A DNA stretch of 34,536 bases from an uncultured Clostridia bacterium (GCA_947589335.1 CANPZH010000001.1:1-34536), one strand, 5' to 3'. Positions 24,573 to 31,932 are shown, numbered from the stretch's first letter. Notes: generated by a model from the sequence alone, not told the origin. Translations and numbers: made by a program.

Positions 24573-24688
24573 AATTCCTCGAGATCCTGAAAAAAGCGTT
24601 TACGCAAAATGTCCCCCTCAAACTGGCGGCGATCGGGCTCGCGTTCGTGCTCGTCGTGATCATCAACGCACTATGCGGAGCTGTATAA
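24569..24688 (+). CDS. CdaR/YbbR stub: 39-residue membrane anchor only
   Basis: 39 codons starting in the ATGA overlap with cdaA and ending at TAA 24686. The peptide (MKFLEILKKAF, then VPLKLAAIGLAFVLVVIIN) is the basic head and TM helix with which CdaR/YbbR proteins begin, yet the extracytoplasmic YbbR repeats are absent and the frame closes just after the helix. I see no continuation of YbbR sequence in the other frames, because the DUF1015 gene already starts at 24673. Either a decayed cdaR, or a mini-protein that still binds the CdaA membrane part. GGAGGGC at 24555-24561 could serve as its ribosome binding site. Confidence 0.65.
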   Translation: MKFLEILKKAFTQNVPLKLAAIGLAFVLVVIINALCGAV

Positions 24689-25575
24689 GGATCCCGAGGC
24701 TGTTCCTCCCGCAGGGCGATCTGCGGAAGTGGACGGTCCTCCCGCCCGACTGTCTGACACGGCAGGACGCGGAGCAGCTCGCGAGGCGGAACGGCGATGC
24801 GCCCTCCGCTTTTTCGCTCGTCTTGCCCGACGTCCTTGCGGGAGACGATACGGAGCGGCGGCTCGCCGCCCTTCTCGAAGCCGGCTACCGTGCGCTTGAG
24901 GAGGGGGATCTCAAGCGGCTCGACCGCGGGTTCGTGCTCACAGAGCGAACGACGGACCGCGGCGTCCGCCGCGGGATCCTCGCCTGCGTCGACCTCGAGG
25001 AGTTCTCCGCCGAGGGGGGAAAGGAGTACGGCGTGCGCGCGCTGAAGGAGACCGATAGGGCGCTCGTCTCTGCGAGGCTCTCCGCGCGCGGGAGCTCGCT
25101 GCTCGAATTTTCGCATGCAGTGATCTGCTTCCGCGACAAGAAGGATAAGCTCTTCCGCTCTTTGGAGGACGAGGAGCCCGAAAAACTGTACGATTTCGAA
25201 TTGCCGTCTGGCGGACGTCTTGCGGGGTATTTTCTCCCGGAGTTCATCGCGGCGGATGTGGCGCACGACCTCATGTCCAAGGCGGATCCCTGCTTCGGAG
25301 TGCTCGACGGAACGCACTTTCTGGCGGCGGCAAAGGCGCACTGGGAGAAGATCCGCGGCGGGCTGACGCTGCAGGAGGCGCGTAGCCATCCCGCGCGCTT
25401 TGCGCTCGCGGAGTTCGTCAACCTGCTCGACGACAGCGTGGCGTTTTCGGACAGCGCGCCCGAAAAGAGCGAACTTCTTTCGGCGCTCAAGGCGGGCAGG
25501 CGGTATCCCGCAAAGTCCTTTGCGCTTGCCGATCCGCGCTGTCTGCTGGAGGGAAGAGAGATCAGCTATGATTAA
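24673..25575 (+). CDS. DUF1015-family protein, shortened
   Basis: 300 residues; the family is usually about 400. Recognisable marks: IRIPRLFLPQGDLRKWTV at the N-terminus (family pattern of a kWaVia segment), RGILACVDLEEF near residue 98, a VRALKETD segment where relatives have an RATEGT-like motif, VLDGTHFLAAAKAHWE (family DGNHSLATAK) near 214, and HPARFALAEFVNLLDDSVAF near the end. After that the usual FEPIHR motif and C-terminal part are missing. DUF1015 proteins have no settled function. There is no Shine-Dalgarno, and the start lies 16 nt inside the cdaR stub, so translation is probably coupled. Several substituted key residues suggest changed activity. Confidence 0.8.
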   Translation: MRSCIRIPRLFLPQGDLRKWTVLPPDCLTRQDAEQLARRNGDAPSAFSLVLPDVLAGDDTERRLAALLEAGYRALEEGDLKRLDRGFVLTERTTDRGVRRGILACVDLEEFSAEGGKEYGVRALKETDRALVSARLSARGSSLLEFSHAVICFRDKKDKLFRSLEDEEPEKLYDFELPSGGRLAGYFLPEFIAADVAHDLMSKADPCFGVLDGTHFLAAAKAHWEKIRGGLTLQEARSHPARFALAEFVNLLDDSVAFSDSAPEKSELLSALKAGRRYPAKSFALADPRCLLEGREISYD

Positions 25576-26884
25576 AGTATGCAAATTCGGCGGCACGTCC
25601 ATGGCGGACGGCATGACGATGAAGCGGGTCGCGGAGATTATCTCGGGCGATCCCTCGCGGCGGTATGTCGTCGTCTCCGCGCCGGGAAAGCGGTACGGCG
25701 GCGACGCCAAAGTGACCGATCTACTGTATGAGACCCACGCCTGTCTCCTCCGCACGGGGGAGTGCGGCGCGCCCTTTGCGAAGGTGAAGGAGCGGTTCCG
25801 CAGCATCGTGCGCGAGCTCGGGATCCCGTTCGGGATCGAACAGCTCCTGCGCGAGACGGAGGAGGAGATCGTAAGGGAGCGCTCGGAGGCGTTCACCGTC
25901 TCCCGCGGGGAATTCCTCGCGGGCAGGGTGATGGCGGCGCTGCTCGGCTTCCCCTTTGTGGACGCCCGCGACGTCGTGCGCTTCGGCGAGGGCGGAAGGC
26001 CCGAGAGCGAGAAGACCTATGCGCTCACGGCGGCGGCGCTCAAGGGCAAGCCGCATGCCGTCATTCCGGGATTCTACGGCGCGGACGGCGAGGGGAAGAC
26101 GGTCGTCTTTTCCCGCGGCGGGAGCGACGTCTCGGGGGCGATCGTCGCGCGCGCGGTGCACGCCGATCTGTATGAGAACTGGACGGACGTCAGCGGCTTC
26201 CTCGCCTGCGACCCCCGCATCGTAGACGATCCCGAGCGGATCGCCTCCCTCTCCTATAAAGAACTGCGCGAGCTCTCCTATATGGGCGCGAACGTCTTGC
26301 ACAGCGAATCCATCTTCCCCGTGCGGGAGGCGGATATCCCGATCAGGATCAAGAACACCTTCCGTCCGTCGGACGAGGGCACGGAGATCGTCCCCACGAG
26401 CAAATACCGCTTCGGCGGACGCCCGGTCACGGGGGTCGTCGGGAAGAAGAATTTCGCCGTCCTCCTCATCGAGAAATCGCTCATGAACAGCGAGATCGGC
26501 TTTGCCCGCAAGATCCTGAGCGTCCTCGAGGGGCACGGCGTCTCGTTCGAACACATGCCCTCGGGGATCGACACGATCTCCTTCGTCATCGACGAAGAGC
26601 AGCTGCGGGACGGACTTCTGAAGAGACTCCAAGGGGAGATCGAAGAAGCGGTGCATCCCGACGCGGTGCGCGTCTTCGAGGACATCGCGCTCATCGCCGT
26701 CGTGGGGCACGGCATGAGCCGCAGCGTCGGTATCTCCGCAAGGCTCTTCCGCGCGATCGCGGGGATCGGCGTGAACGTGCGCATGATCGACCAGGGTTCG
26801 TCCGAGCTGAACATCATCGTCGGCGTCGAGAACAAGGACTACGAGCGCACGCTCCGCGCCGTCTATGAGGAATTTTTCAAATAA
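25568..26884 (+). CDS. lysC: Aspartokinase with ACT domains
   Basis: 438 residues. ATP-dependent phosphorylation of aspartate, the first step to lysine, threonine, methionine and diaminopimelate. The nucleotide motif KFGGTSMAD is at residues 6-14, the active-site FSRGGSDVSGA near 180, and the LSYKELRELSYMGANVLH helix near 225. The regulatory part has two ACT domains (about 290-360 and 370-438), the second with GISARLFRAIAGIGVNVRMI and SSELNIIVGV. The start overlaps the DUF1015 stop by 8 nt. It is of the monofunctional class with internal ACT repeats; which amino acid inhibits it cannot be read. Confidence 0.93.
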   Translation: MIKVCKFGGTSMADGMTMKRVAEIISGDPSRRYVVVSAPGKRYGGDAKVTDLLYETHACLLRTGECGAPFAKVKERFRSIVRELGIPFGIEQLLRETEEEIVRERSEAFTVSRGEFLAGRVMAALLGFPFVDARDVVRFGEGGRPESEKTYALTAAALKGKPHAVIPGFYGADGEGKTVVFSRGGSDVSGAIVARAVHADLYENWTDVSGFLACDPRIVDDPERIASLSYKELRELSYMGANVLHSESIFPVREADIPIRIKNTFRPSDEGTEIVPTSKYRFGGRPVTGVVGKKNFAVLLIEKSLMNSEIGFARKILSVLEGHGVSFEHMPSGIDTISFVIDEEQLRDGLLKRLQGEIEEAVHPDAVRVFEDIALIAVVGHGMSRSVGISARLFRAIAGIGVNVRMIDQGSSELNIIVGVENKDYERTLRAVYEEFFK

Positions 26885-26920
26885 AAAAGAGCCGCCCGTC
26901 CGCAACAGCGGACGGGCGGC
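26882..26920 (-). terminator. Convergent terminator between aspartokinase and the isc operon
   Basis: A 13-bp stem (26891-26903 with 26908-26920, AACA loop). On the - strand it is followed by TCTTTTTTAT, a good T-tract for the isc operon; on the + strand the tail is GGTTTCTT, weaker, but it could also end the cdaA operon. Confidence 0.88.
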
Positions 26921-26932
26921 GGTTTCTTCCGT

Positions 26933-27337
26933 TCAGATCCCCCGGGCGAGTTCGTCGAGGGTGTATTTTTTGAGCAGATCGTCCACGGCGCCGTCGAGCG
27001 CCCGCCACATCGGGAGGGTGGGGCAGCGCTCCGCGCGCGGACATTCGGCGTTCGCGCCCGTGCATGCGGCCGCGGCGAAGGAGCTCTCCGTCACGCGCAG
27101 CACGTCCGCCGCCGTGCAGACCTTCGGGTCGCCCGTCAGCCGGTATCCGCCGTTCTTGCCCCGCGTGCTCTCCACGAGCCCCGCCTTGGCGAGTTCGGTC
27201 ATGATGCCCTCCAAAAACTTATGGGGGATCTCCTCCCCGAGCGCAAGCTCTTTGAGGGGCACGGGTTCCCGTCCCCCCTTGGCGGCGAGGGCGATCATCA
27301 CGCGGAGGGCGTATCTTCCCTTTGCCGAGACGATCAT
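26933..27337 (-). CDS. Rrf2-family regulator (IscR-like)
   Basis: 134 residues. A winged-helix DNA-binding protein with a possible [2Fe-2S] cluster that senses Fe-S status. The DNA-reading part is VPLKELALGEEIPHKFLEGIM followed by the wing GLVESTRGKNGGYRL. Three cysteines, Cys92, Cys99 and Cys105, occupy the cluster-binding loop as in IscR. It is the last gene of iscS-iscU-rrf2, its ATG overlapping the iscU stop, so it would regulate its own operon. A candidate operator sits at the operon promoter. Without cluster data, a CymR-like cysteine-metabolism regulator is possible, but CymR lacks these cysteines. Confidence 0.9.
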   Translation of the reverse strand: MIVSAKGRYALRVMIALAAKGGREPVPLKELALGEEIPHKFLEGIMTELAKAGLVESTRGKNGGYRLTGDPKVCTAADVLRVTESSFAAAACTGANAECPRAERCPTLPMWRALDGAVDDLLKKYTLDELARGI

Positions 27338-27771
27338 TCGGGGCGGTCCTCGCAGTGTGCGCAGGAGGTCTCGCGGAAGAGGGATTCGTCATAGGCGATC
27401 CCGTTCTTCTCGTAATAGTCCTTGATGGCGGCCTTGATCGCCTCTTCGGCGAGCACGGAGCAGTGCATCTTGTAGGCGGGGAGCCCGTCGAGCGCCTCCG
27501 CGACAGCCTTGTTGGTGAGCGTGAGCGCGTCCTTCAGGGGCTTGCCCTTGATGAGCTCGGTCGCCATTGAGCTCGAAGCGATCGCGCTGCCGCAGCCGAA
27601 CGTCTCGAACTTGACGTCGGCGATGATGTCGTTTTCGATTTTGAGATAGATCTTCATGATGTCGCCGCACTTGGCGTTGCCGACCTCGCCCACGCCGTCT
27701 GCATTCTCAATGACGCCCACGTTGCGGGGGTTGCGGAAATGATCCATCACTTTTTCACTGTATAAAGACAT
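27334..27771 (-). CDS. iscU: Fe-S scaffold protein IscU/NifU-N type
   Basis: 145 residues. Scaffold on which clusters are built from sulfur delivered by the desulfurase. Ligand cysteines Cys35 (NAKCGD, with Asp37), Cys60 (FGCGSAIASSS) and Cys104 (KMHCSVLAEEA) are in place. The C-terminus adds a CAHC pair (137 and 140) found in many Firmicute and Clostridial NifU-like scaffolds. Lies 15 nt after iscS. Confidence 0.96.
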   Translation of the reverse strand: MSLYSEKVMDHFRNPRNVGVIENADGVGEVGNAKCGDIMKIYLKIENDIIADVKFETFGCGSAIASSSMATELIKGKPLKDALTLTNKAVAEALDGLPAYKMHCSVLAEEAIKAAIKDYYEKNGIAYDESLFRETSCAHCEDRPE

Positions 27772-27786
27772 ACTTTCGTCTCCTTT

Positions 27787-28974
27787 TCAAAGAATATATT
27801 GTCTCTTTCCTTCCTTCAGATCCCTCCAGACGGGGGACATGTTGCGCAGATATTCCACGACCTTCGGCACTTCCTCCGAGAGATAGCGGATCTCCTCCTC
27901 TGTCGTATCTTCGCCGAGGGTCAGGCGGAGAGACCCGTGCGCGACGTCGTGCACTCTGCCGATGGCGAGCAGGACGTGCGAAGGGTCGAGCGAGCCCGAA
28001 GTGCATGCCGATCCCGAGGAGGCGCAGATCCCCTTTTCGTCGAGCAGGAGGAGGAGCGATTCCCCCTCGATCCCCTCGAAGCAGAAACTCACGTTCCCGC
28101 ACAGGCGCTTTACGGGGTCGCCGTTGAGGGCGCAGTGGGGGATCCTTTTCAGGTTCGCGATCAGCTCGTCGCGGAGGGCGGAGACCCGCTCCATGTAGGC
28201 GGGGAGATCGCTTACGGCCTCGCGCAGCGCCGCCGTCATCGCGGCGATCGCGGGCAGATTCTCCGTTCCCGCGCGCTTGCCGCGCTCCTGCGCACCCCCC
28301 TCGATGAGGTTGTAGATCGGCGCGCCCGTTCTCACATAGAGCGCGCCCACGCCGCGCGGACCCCCGAACTTATGCGCCGAGAGCGCCAGATAGTCGCAGT
28401 TCAGCTTTTTGACGTCCACGGGGAGATGTCCCACCGCCTGCACGGCGTCCGTGTGGAAGGGGACCCCTCTCCCGCGGCAGATCGCGCCGATCTCTTCGAC
28501 GGGCTGAATGGTCCCGATCTCGTTGTTTGCGAGCATGACGGAGACGAGACAGCAGTTTTCGTCGATCTCCCGCTCCGCGTCCTCCGTGCGGACGATCCCG
28601 TCCGTTCCCACGGGGAGAAGGACGACGTTGAAGCCCTCGCCCTCGAGCTTTTTGAGGGTGTGCAGAACGGCATGATGTTCGATCGCCGTCGAGACGATCT
28701 TTTTCTTGCCCTTCCTTGCGCCCGCGCGGGCGGCGCTGAGGATCGCCTGGTTGTCCGATTCGCTCCCGCCCGAGGTGAACAGGATCTCGCGCGGGGTGCA
28801 GCCGAGAACGGCCGCCACCTCTTCGCGGCAGCGCGTGAGCTCCTCCTGCGCCCGCTGGCCCGCGGTGTGCAGAGAGGAGGGATTCCCGAAAAACGTCTCC
28901 GCCGTCTTCACATACGCTTCGAGCGCGGAAGGACGCATCTTTGTCGTCGCCGCATTGTCGGCATATACAAACAT
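27787..28974 (-). CDS. iscS: Cysteine desulfurase of the isc operon
   Basis: 395 residues. Start MFVYADNAATT, PLP-binding region TSGGSESDNQAI near 68-79, Lys202 in LSAHKFGG as the PLP lysine, and catalytic Cys324 in GSACTSGSLDPSHVL. The longer loop around the cysteine (SSGSACTSG) is that of group I (IscS/NifS) enzymes. AAAGGAG (complement of CTCCTTT at 28982-28988) is placed correctly before the ATG. First gene of a three-gene Fe-S operon with its own regulator. Confidence 0.96.
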   Translation of the reverse strand: MFVYADNAATTKMRPSALEAYVKTAETFFGNPSSLHTAGQRAQEELTRCREEVAAVLGCTPREILFTSGGSESDNQAILSAARAGARKGKKKIVSTAIEHHAVLHTLKKLEGEGFNVVLLPVGTDGIVRTEDAEREIDENCCLVSVMLANNEIGTIQPVEEIGAICRGRGVPFHTDAVQAVGHLPVDVKKLNCDYLALSAHKFGGPRGVGALYVRTGAPIYNLIEGGAQERGKRAGTENLPAIAAMTAALREAVSDLPAYMERVSALRDELIANLKRIPHCALNGDPVKRLCGNVSFCFEGIEGESLLLLLDEKGICASSGSACTSGSLDPSHVLLAIGRVHDVAHGSLRLTLGEDTTEEEIRYLSEEVPKVVEYLRNMSPVWRDLKEGKRQYIL

Positions 28975-28988
28975 TGCAAAACTCCTTT

Positions 28989-29011
28989 ATTCCCACCAAA
29001 TTCGTAGGGAT
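28989..29011 (-). promoter_or_regulatory. Candidate Rrf2/IscR operator
   Basis: A 23-bp imperfect palindrome of the pattern ATnCCnAC, AAATT centre, GTnGGnAT, centred at 29000. It overlaps the last bases of the -10 box and the expected transcription start, a position suited to repression by the Rrf2 protein encoded at the end of the operon. Confidence 0.45.
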
Positions 29012-29038
29012 TATAACATGCTTTCGTGCGCCTGTCAA
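29010..29038 (-). promoter_or_regulatory. Consensus sigma-A promoter of the isc operon
   Basis: On the - strand: TTGACA (complement of 29033-29038), 17 nt, TATAAT (complement of 29010-29015) with an extended TGT before it. Confidence 0.88.
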
Positions 29039-29104
29039 GTATTTCCGATAAAAAGAATTTGCAGATCGCGCGATTTTATCGGCGGGCGATGTTTTTGATA
29101 CGGA

Positions 29105-29133
29105 TTGACTATTCGCGGAGATTGCGCTATAAT
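29105..29133 (+). promoter_or_regulatory. Sigma-A promoter of the two-TM envelope gene
   Basis: TTGACT at 29105-29110, 17-nt spacer, TATAAT at 29128-29133. Divergent from the isc promoter, about 70 bp away. Confidence 0.85.
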
Positions 29134-29161
29134 ATCATCGGTTTTGAGGAGGGGAATGAGC

Positions 29162-30460
29162 ATGGAAGATCTTCGGAAGAGAACACGGGGCGGCGCGGGA
29201 AGGGCGGCCATATGGCGCATTCTTGTCATTGCGCTCATCACCGCAGTGTGCACGGCTGCGATCGTGCTGGCCGCCGCGTTCGGGTACAATCCCGCGAAAG
29301 AGACCTATTCGCTGTCCTTTCATATCGCCTATCCGGGCAGCGAGACGATGAAATATCCCGACGGCACGCCCTTTTTCTATCGGGACGTCATCTCATTGGC
29401 GTCGCTGCGGCAGGCGAGGGAGTCGGGCGAGTGGACGGCGGCAGTCGACGTCGAAACGCTCTCCCGGCGGGGCGACATCTCGATCGCCGCGGAGAGGGAG
29501 GAACTCGCCGGCGGGACGGACCAAGTTCTGTACACCGTCACGGTCAAGAGCTCCTATTTCCGCAGCCGTGCGGCGGCGACGGCGTTTTTGCAGGCAGTCG
29601 CGAACGTCCCGGTCGCGGCGGTGCGCGCCATGGCGGAGGAGACCGATTTCCGCCTCGGCGAAGCGCTCTTCGAAGGGGCGGGATTCGGCGATCGGATCGG
29701 TCTGCTCGCCGGACAGAGAGAAAATATCCTCGGGCAGTACGATGAATGGATCGAACGCTACGGGGGAGACCGCTCCGTGGCGGGAAACACCCTGCGGAAT
29801 CTGCGCGCACAGGCAGCATTGCTCTTCGACGCCGATACGCAGAGCGCCCTGAAGGGGGAGCTCGGGACGAACGGCTACGCCTCGGCGGCGAGCGTGAGCG
29901 AGCGGATCATCGCCCTCGAGACGGAACAGAGAATGAACGAGGAGAAGATCGACGCCCTTCTCGGACTGCTGCAGCGGGCAGACGGCGCGCTCACGGCGGA
30001 GAGCGGCTCTTCGGAAGATACCTCGGCAATGCTCGCGTCGCTCGCCGTGAGGAATGTGGAGATCCGCAGCGAGCTCGAAGCGCTGCAGGCGGACGACTAC
30101 GCGGCGGCGGTGAGCCGCTTCGAAGAGAAGCTCCGCGCGGAATATGCCGCTTTGGACGGCGCTGCCACGACCGTGCGGGAGGTCGCCTCCGCGCTGTACG
30201 AACAGACGTCGCGCGTGAGCTATGCGACGGCCGAAGCCGAATGTGCGGGCGGGATGGATCTCGTCTGCGTCGGCATCGGCGGATGTCTGCTGTCCTTTGC
30301 GGCCGCATGCGCCATCGTCTGCTGCGCCGTGTTCTTGAAGAGGCGGAAGCCCTCGCCGGCGGCCGGGCACGCGGAGATCCCCGCACAAGGCGAACAGCCG
30401 CAGCCGGAGACCGGGGAAACGGAGCCGCCCGCCGCGGAGGAGCCCGCTCCGGCGGAATAA
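29162..30460 (+). CDS. Two-TM envelope protein with Wzz-like topology, unknown
   Basis: 432 residues. GAGGAGGGG ends 7 nt before ATG 29162 and only 1 nt before ATG 29156, so 29162 is chosen. Layout: short basic head, TM1 (about residues 18-42), a large outside region of about 330 residues with long charged helices (ALETEQRMNEEKIDALLGLLQ) likely to form coiled coils, TM2 (about 372-395), and an acidic Pro-rich cytoplasmic tail (QPQPETGETEPPAAEEP). This N- and C-terminal TM arrangement is that of polysaccharide co-polymerases (Wzz/YveK class), but the expected Pro-rich motif before TM2 is not evident and no polysaccharide genes are near. Function unknown. Confidence 0.72.
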   Translation: MEDLRKRTRGGAGRAAIWRILVIALITAVCTAAIVLAAAFGYNPAKETYSLSFHIAYPGSETMKYPDGTPFFYRDVISLASLRQARESGEWTAAVDVETLSRRGDISIAAEREELAGGTDQVLYTVTVKSSYFRSRAAATAFLQAVANVPVAAVRAMAEETDFRLGEALFEGAGFGDRIGLLAGQRENILGQYDEWIERYGGDRSVAGNTLRNLRAQAALLFDADTQSALKGELGTNGYASAASVSERIIALETEQRMNEEKIDALLGLLQRADGALTAESGSSEDTSAMLASLAVRNVEIRSELEALQADDYAAAVSRFEEKLRAEYAALDGAATTVREVASALYEQTSRVSYATAEAECAGGMDLVCVGIGGCLLSFAAACAIVCCAVFLKRRKPSPAAGHAEIPAQGEQPQPETGETEPPAAEEPAPAE

Positions 30461-30512
30461 ACATAAATTCCCCGAACAACACGGGTTCTCACCCCGTCGG
30501 CAGAGTAAATTC

Positions 30513-30548
30513 AAAGCTCCCGAACAACAGAAGTTGTTCGGGAGCTTT
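30513..30548. terminator. Hairpin terminator-like stem attached to a tRNA 3'-end scar
   Basis: A perfect 16-bp stem (30513-30528 with 30533-30548, AGAA loop). It ends in CTTTGGTGTACC, which is the 3' end of tRNA-Arg read on the opposite strand. It could end the gene at 29162, although no T-run follows on the + strand. Its flanks match those of the hairpin at 31894-31932. Confidence 0.6.
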
Positions 30549-30556
30549 GGTGTACC
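30545..30556 (-). repeat. tRNA-Arg 3'-end scar, left
   Basis: CTTTGGTGTACC, 12 bp identical to the end of the intact tRNA-Arg locus at 31929-31940 (CCA end, discriminator and part of the acceptor stem plus three flanking bases). No tRNA body is attached. Candidate remnant attachment site on the left of the AT-rich gene. Confidence 0.6.
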
Positions 30557-30712
30557 ACGAAAAACCTTAGTCGAACTGTTTTCGGCTGGGGGTTTTGCTT
30601 TCTTTCGAAGTTTGTAGAAGCGGCGGTTTATGCCGCAAAAGCCGCATTGGTTTAATAATTTTAGTCATATATCCGCCAAAGTGTCGTTTTTGATATACTG
30701 ACGGTTTTTTTC
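30557..30712. other. Gap between left scar and nuclease promoter, no gene seen
   Basis: AT-richer than the core chromosome. A small inverted pair GCGGCGGTTTATGCCGC lies at 30622-30638. No coding frame or RNA gene is supported. Confidence 0.5.
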
Positions 30713-30741
30713 TTGCAAAAATATTACGTCCATGTTATAAT
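30713..30741 (+). promoter_or_regulatory. Sigma-A promoter of the AT-rich nuclease-like gene
   Basis: TTGCAA at 30713-30718, 17-nt spacer, extended -10 TGTTATAAT with TATAAT at 30736-30741. Confidence 0.82.
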
Positions 30742-30773
30742 TTATTAGTAACTAATGAAGGGAGGTGAACTCT

Positions 30774-31736
30774 ATGGCTGAAGAATTCGTCTGCCCCATT
30801 TGCGGCGAACCTACGAGTTCTTATATGGGCAAGTATAGAAAAGATAGATTGTGCAGGAAGCATGCAAATGATTTGAAAAATGGTTTGATTAAGATTACAG
30901 ATATCAATAGAAATGTAGTCGATAATAGAGAGGCTACCGCCGTTCACGGGGAAACTGACATCGCCGCTCAAAGTTTTTGTGTCGTGTGTGGAATGAGGAC
31001 AAAAAACGGCTACAAACAATGTGCGGATTGCTATCAAGAAACAAAAGAGTATATGGGAGGCTTGGATAGGAATTCTACAATATCTGAGTTTAGGCAATAT
31101 TACTTTAATTTGAAAGATTATATTTTCAGAATGAAAGATTTTGAGCGCGTCAAAACGAATTGCAATAAATTGATTGCTATCGCCATAGCTGACAATAGCT
31201 CAAACGACGACAATGCTTTGTTGGAAAGAGTGTATAGAGACGTACAAGATTTAATAGAAAAAAAGCAAAAACATGACATCGAAAATGCACCCAAAGAGCG
31301 GGATACATTGCGCGACGATAAAAATAAAGAAAGGGAAGTGCATTTCTTTTATTCAACTGACGGTCATGCATTGGATAGCGATATGGAAGTCAAAATTGAC
31401 GATATCCTTTATGCATCGGAGATTTTCCATTGTTGCCATAAACCGGTAATCGATATAACCGAGAAATCGGTGAGGAGTGATTGGTTTATTCCAATCGACA
31501 GCATAAACAAAGGAATTTATATCGAATACAATGGTATGGATACACCGAAGTATAAGAAAAATAAAGAAGAAAATATTACTTTATATCGACAGCATAAACT
31601 CCCGTTAATTATTATTGAAAAAGACGAACCGAAAAACGATACTCAGACGTTCACAGCTAATTTGATTAAAGAAATTCAAAAGTTAGCCAAGGAATATTTT
31701 GGCGGTATGCCGAAATGGGAGAAGGAAAAGAGTTAA
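30774..31736 (+). CDS. Zinc-ribbon plus PD-(D/E)xK-like nuclease-type protein, horizontally acquired
   Basis: 320 residues, ATG 30774 with a near-perfect AGGGAGGTGA at 30759-30768. Two N-terminal metal knuckles: Cys7/Cys10 with Cys27/His30, and Cys69/Cys72 with Cys83/Cys86. A lysine-rich helical linker follows, then a C-terminal domain with the order of a restriction-endonuclease fold: DSDMEVKIDDILY (Glu205), SDWFIPID (Asp236), GIYIEYNGM (Glu251, Asn253) and PLIIIEKDE. The usual lysine of ExK is Asn here; Lys261 or Lys262 might substitute. Base composition sets it apart: two 60-base lines inside it count to 32% and 37% GC against 63% in a neighbouring gene. With tRNA 3'-end copies on both sides it looks like a small acquired island. 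The target and role (defence, mobile-element function) are unknown. Confidence 0.72.
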   Translation: MAEEFVCPICGEPTSSYMGKYRKDRLCRKHANDLKNGLIKITDINRNVVDNREATAVHGETDIAAQSFCVVCGMRTKNGYKQCADCYQETKEYMGGLDRNSTISEFRQYYFNLKDYIFRMKDFERVKTNCNKLIAIAIADNSSNDDNALLERVYRDVQDLIEKKQKHDIENAPKERDTLRDDKNKEREVHFFYSTDGHALDSDMEVKIDDILYASEIFHCCHKPVIDITEKSVRSDWFIPIDSINKGIYIEYNGMDTPKYKKNKEENITLYRQHKLPLIIIEKDEPKNDTQTFTANLIKEIQKLAKEYFGGMPKWEKEKS

Positions 31737-31751
31737 TGTACATAAAATAGC

Positions 31752-31787
31752 GGGGCAGGGGCGGAAAGGTCTGCTCCCGTTCTCTTT
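31752..31787 (+). terminator. Weak terminator after the nuclease-like gene
   Basis: A 7-bp stem (31752-31758 with 31771-31777, one G-T pair), 12-nt loop and a TTCTCTTT tail. Confidence 0.4.
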
Positions 31788-31805
31788 GGTGTACCCGCCG
31801 GGGTT
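31784..31805 (-). repeat. tRNA-Arg 3'-end scar, right (22 bp)
   Basis: 22 bp identical to 31929-31950, covering three flanking bases, CCA, discriminator, acceptor 3' strand and half of the T-arm of tRNA-Arg. Then the sequence leaves the tRNA and enters a GCACGAG/CGAAGTA-type repeat at 31805-31828. Confidence 0.8.
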
Positions 31806-31893
31806 ACTTCGCGCTTCGCGCTCGTGCGCCGCTTAGCAATAGGATAGAACGCGCGTCGGGCGAACCCAACGGGTTCTCACCCTCGACGAATAC
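31806..31893. other. Spacer between right scar and tRNA terminator, no gene seen
   Basis: Holds the REP-like unit TACTTCG-hairpin-CTCGTGCG (31805-31828) and GGGTTCTCACCC at 31871-31882. The latter is also found at the equivalent place before the hairpin at 30513. Confidence 0.5.
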
Positions 31894-31932
31894 AAAGATA
31901 ACGCAAGCCAAGGTTCGGCTTGCGTTATCTTT
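31894..31932 (-). terminator. Terminator-like hairpin directly after tRNA-Arg
   Basis: A perfect 16-bp stem (31894-31909 with 31917-31932, 7-nt loop) immediately downstream of the tRNA on the - strand, sharing the last base of CCA. The stem's last bases read CTTTG on the - strand. Confidence 0.65.

Noticed and set aside
25500..25567. Lysine riboswitch before aspartokinase
   Set aside because: There is no intergenic leader: the upstream gene overlaps the aspartokinase start by 8 nt.
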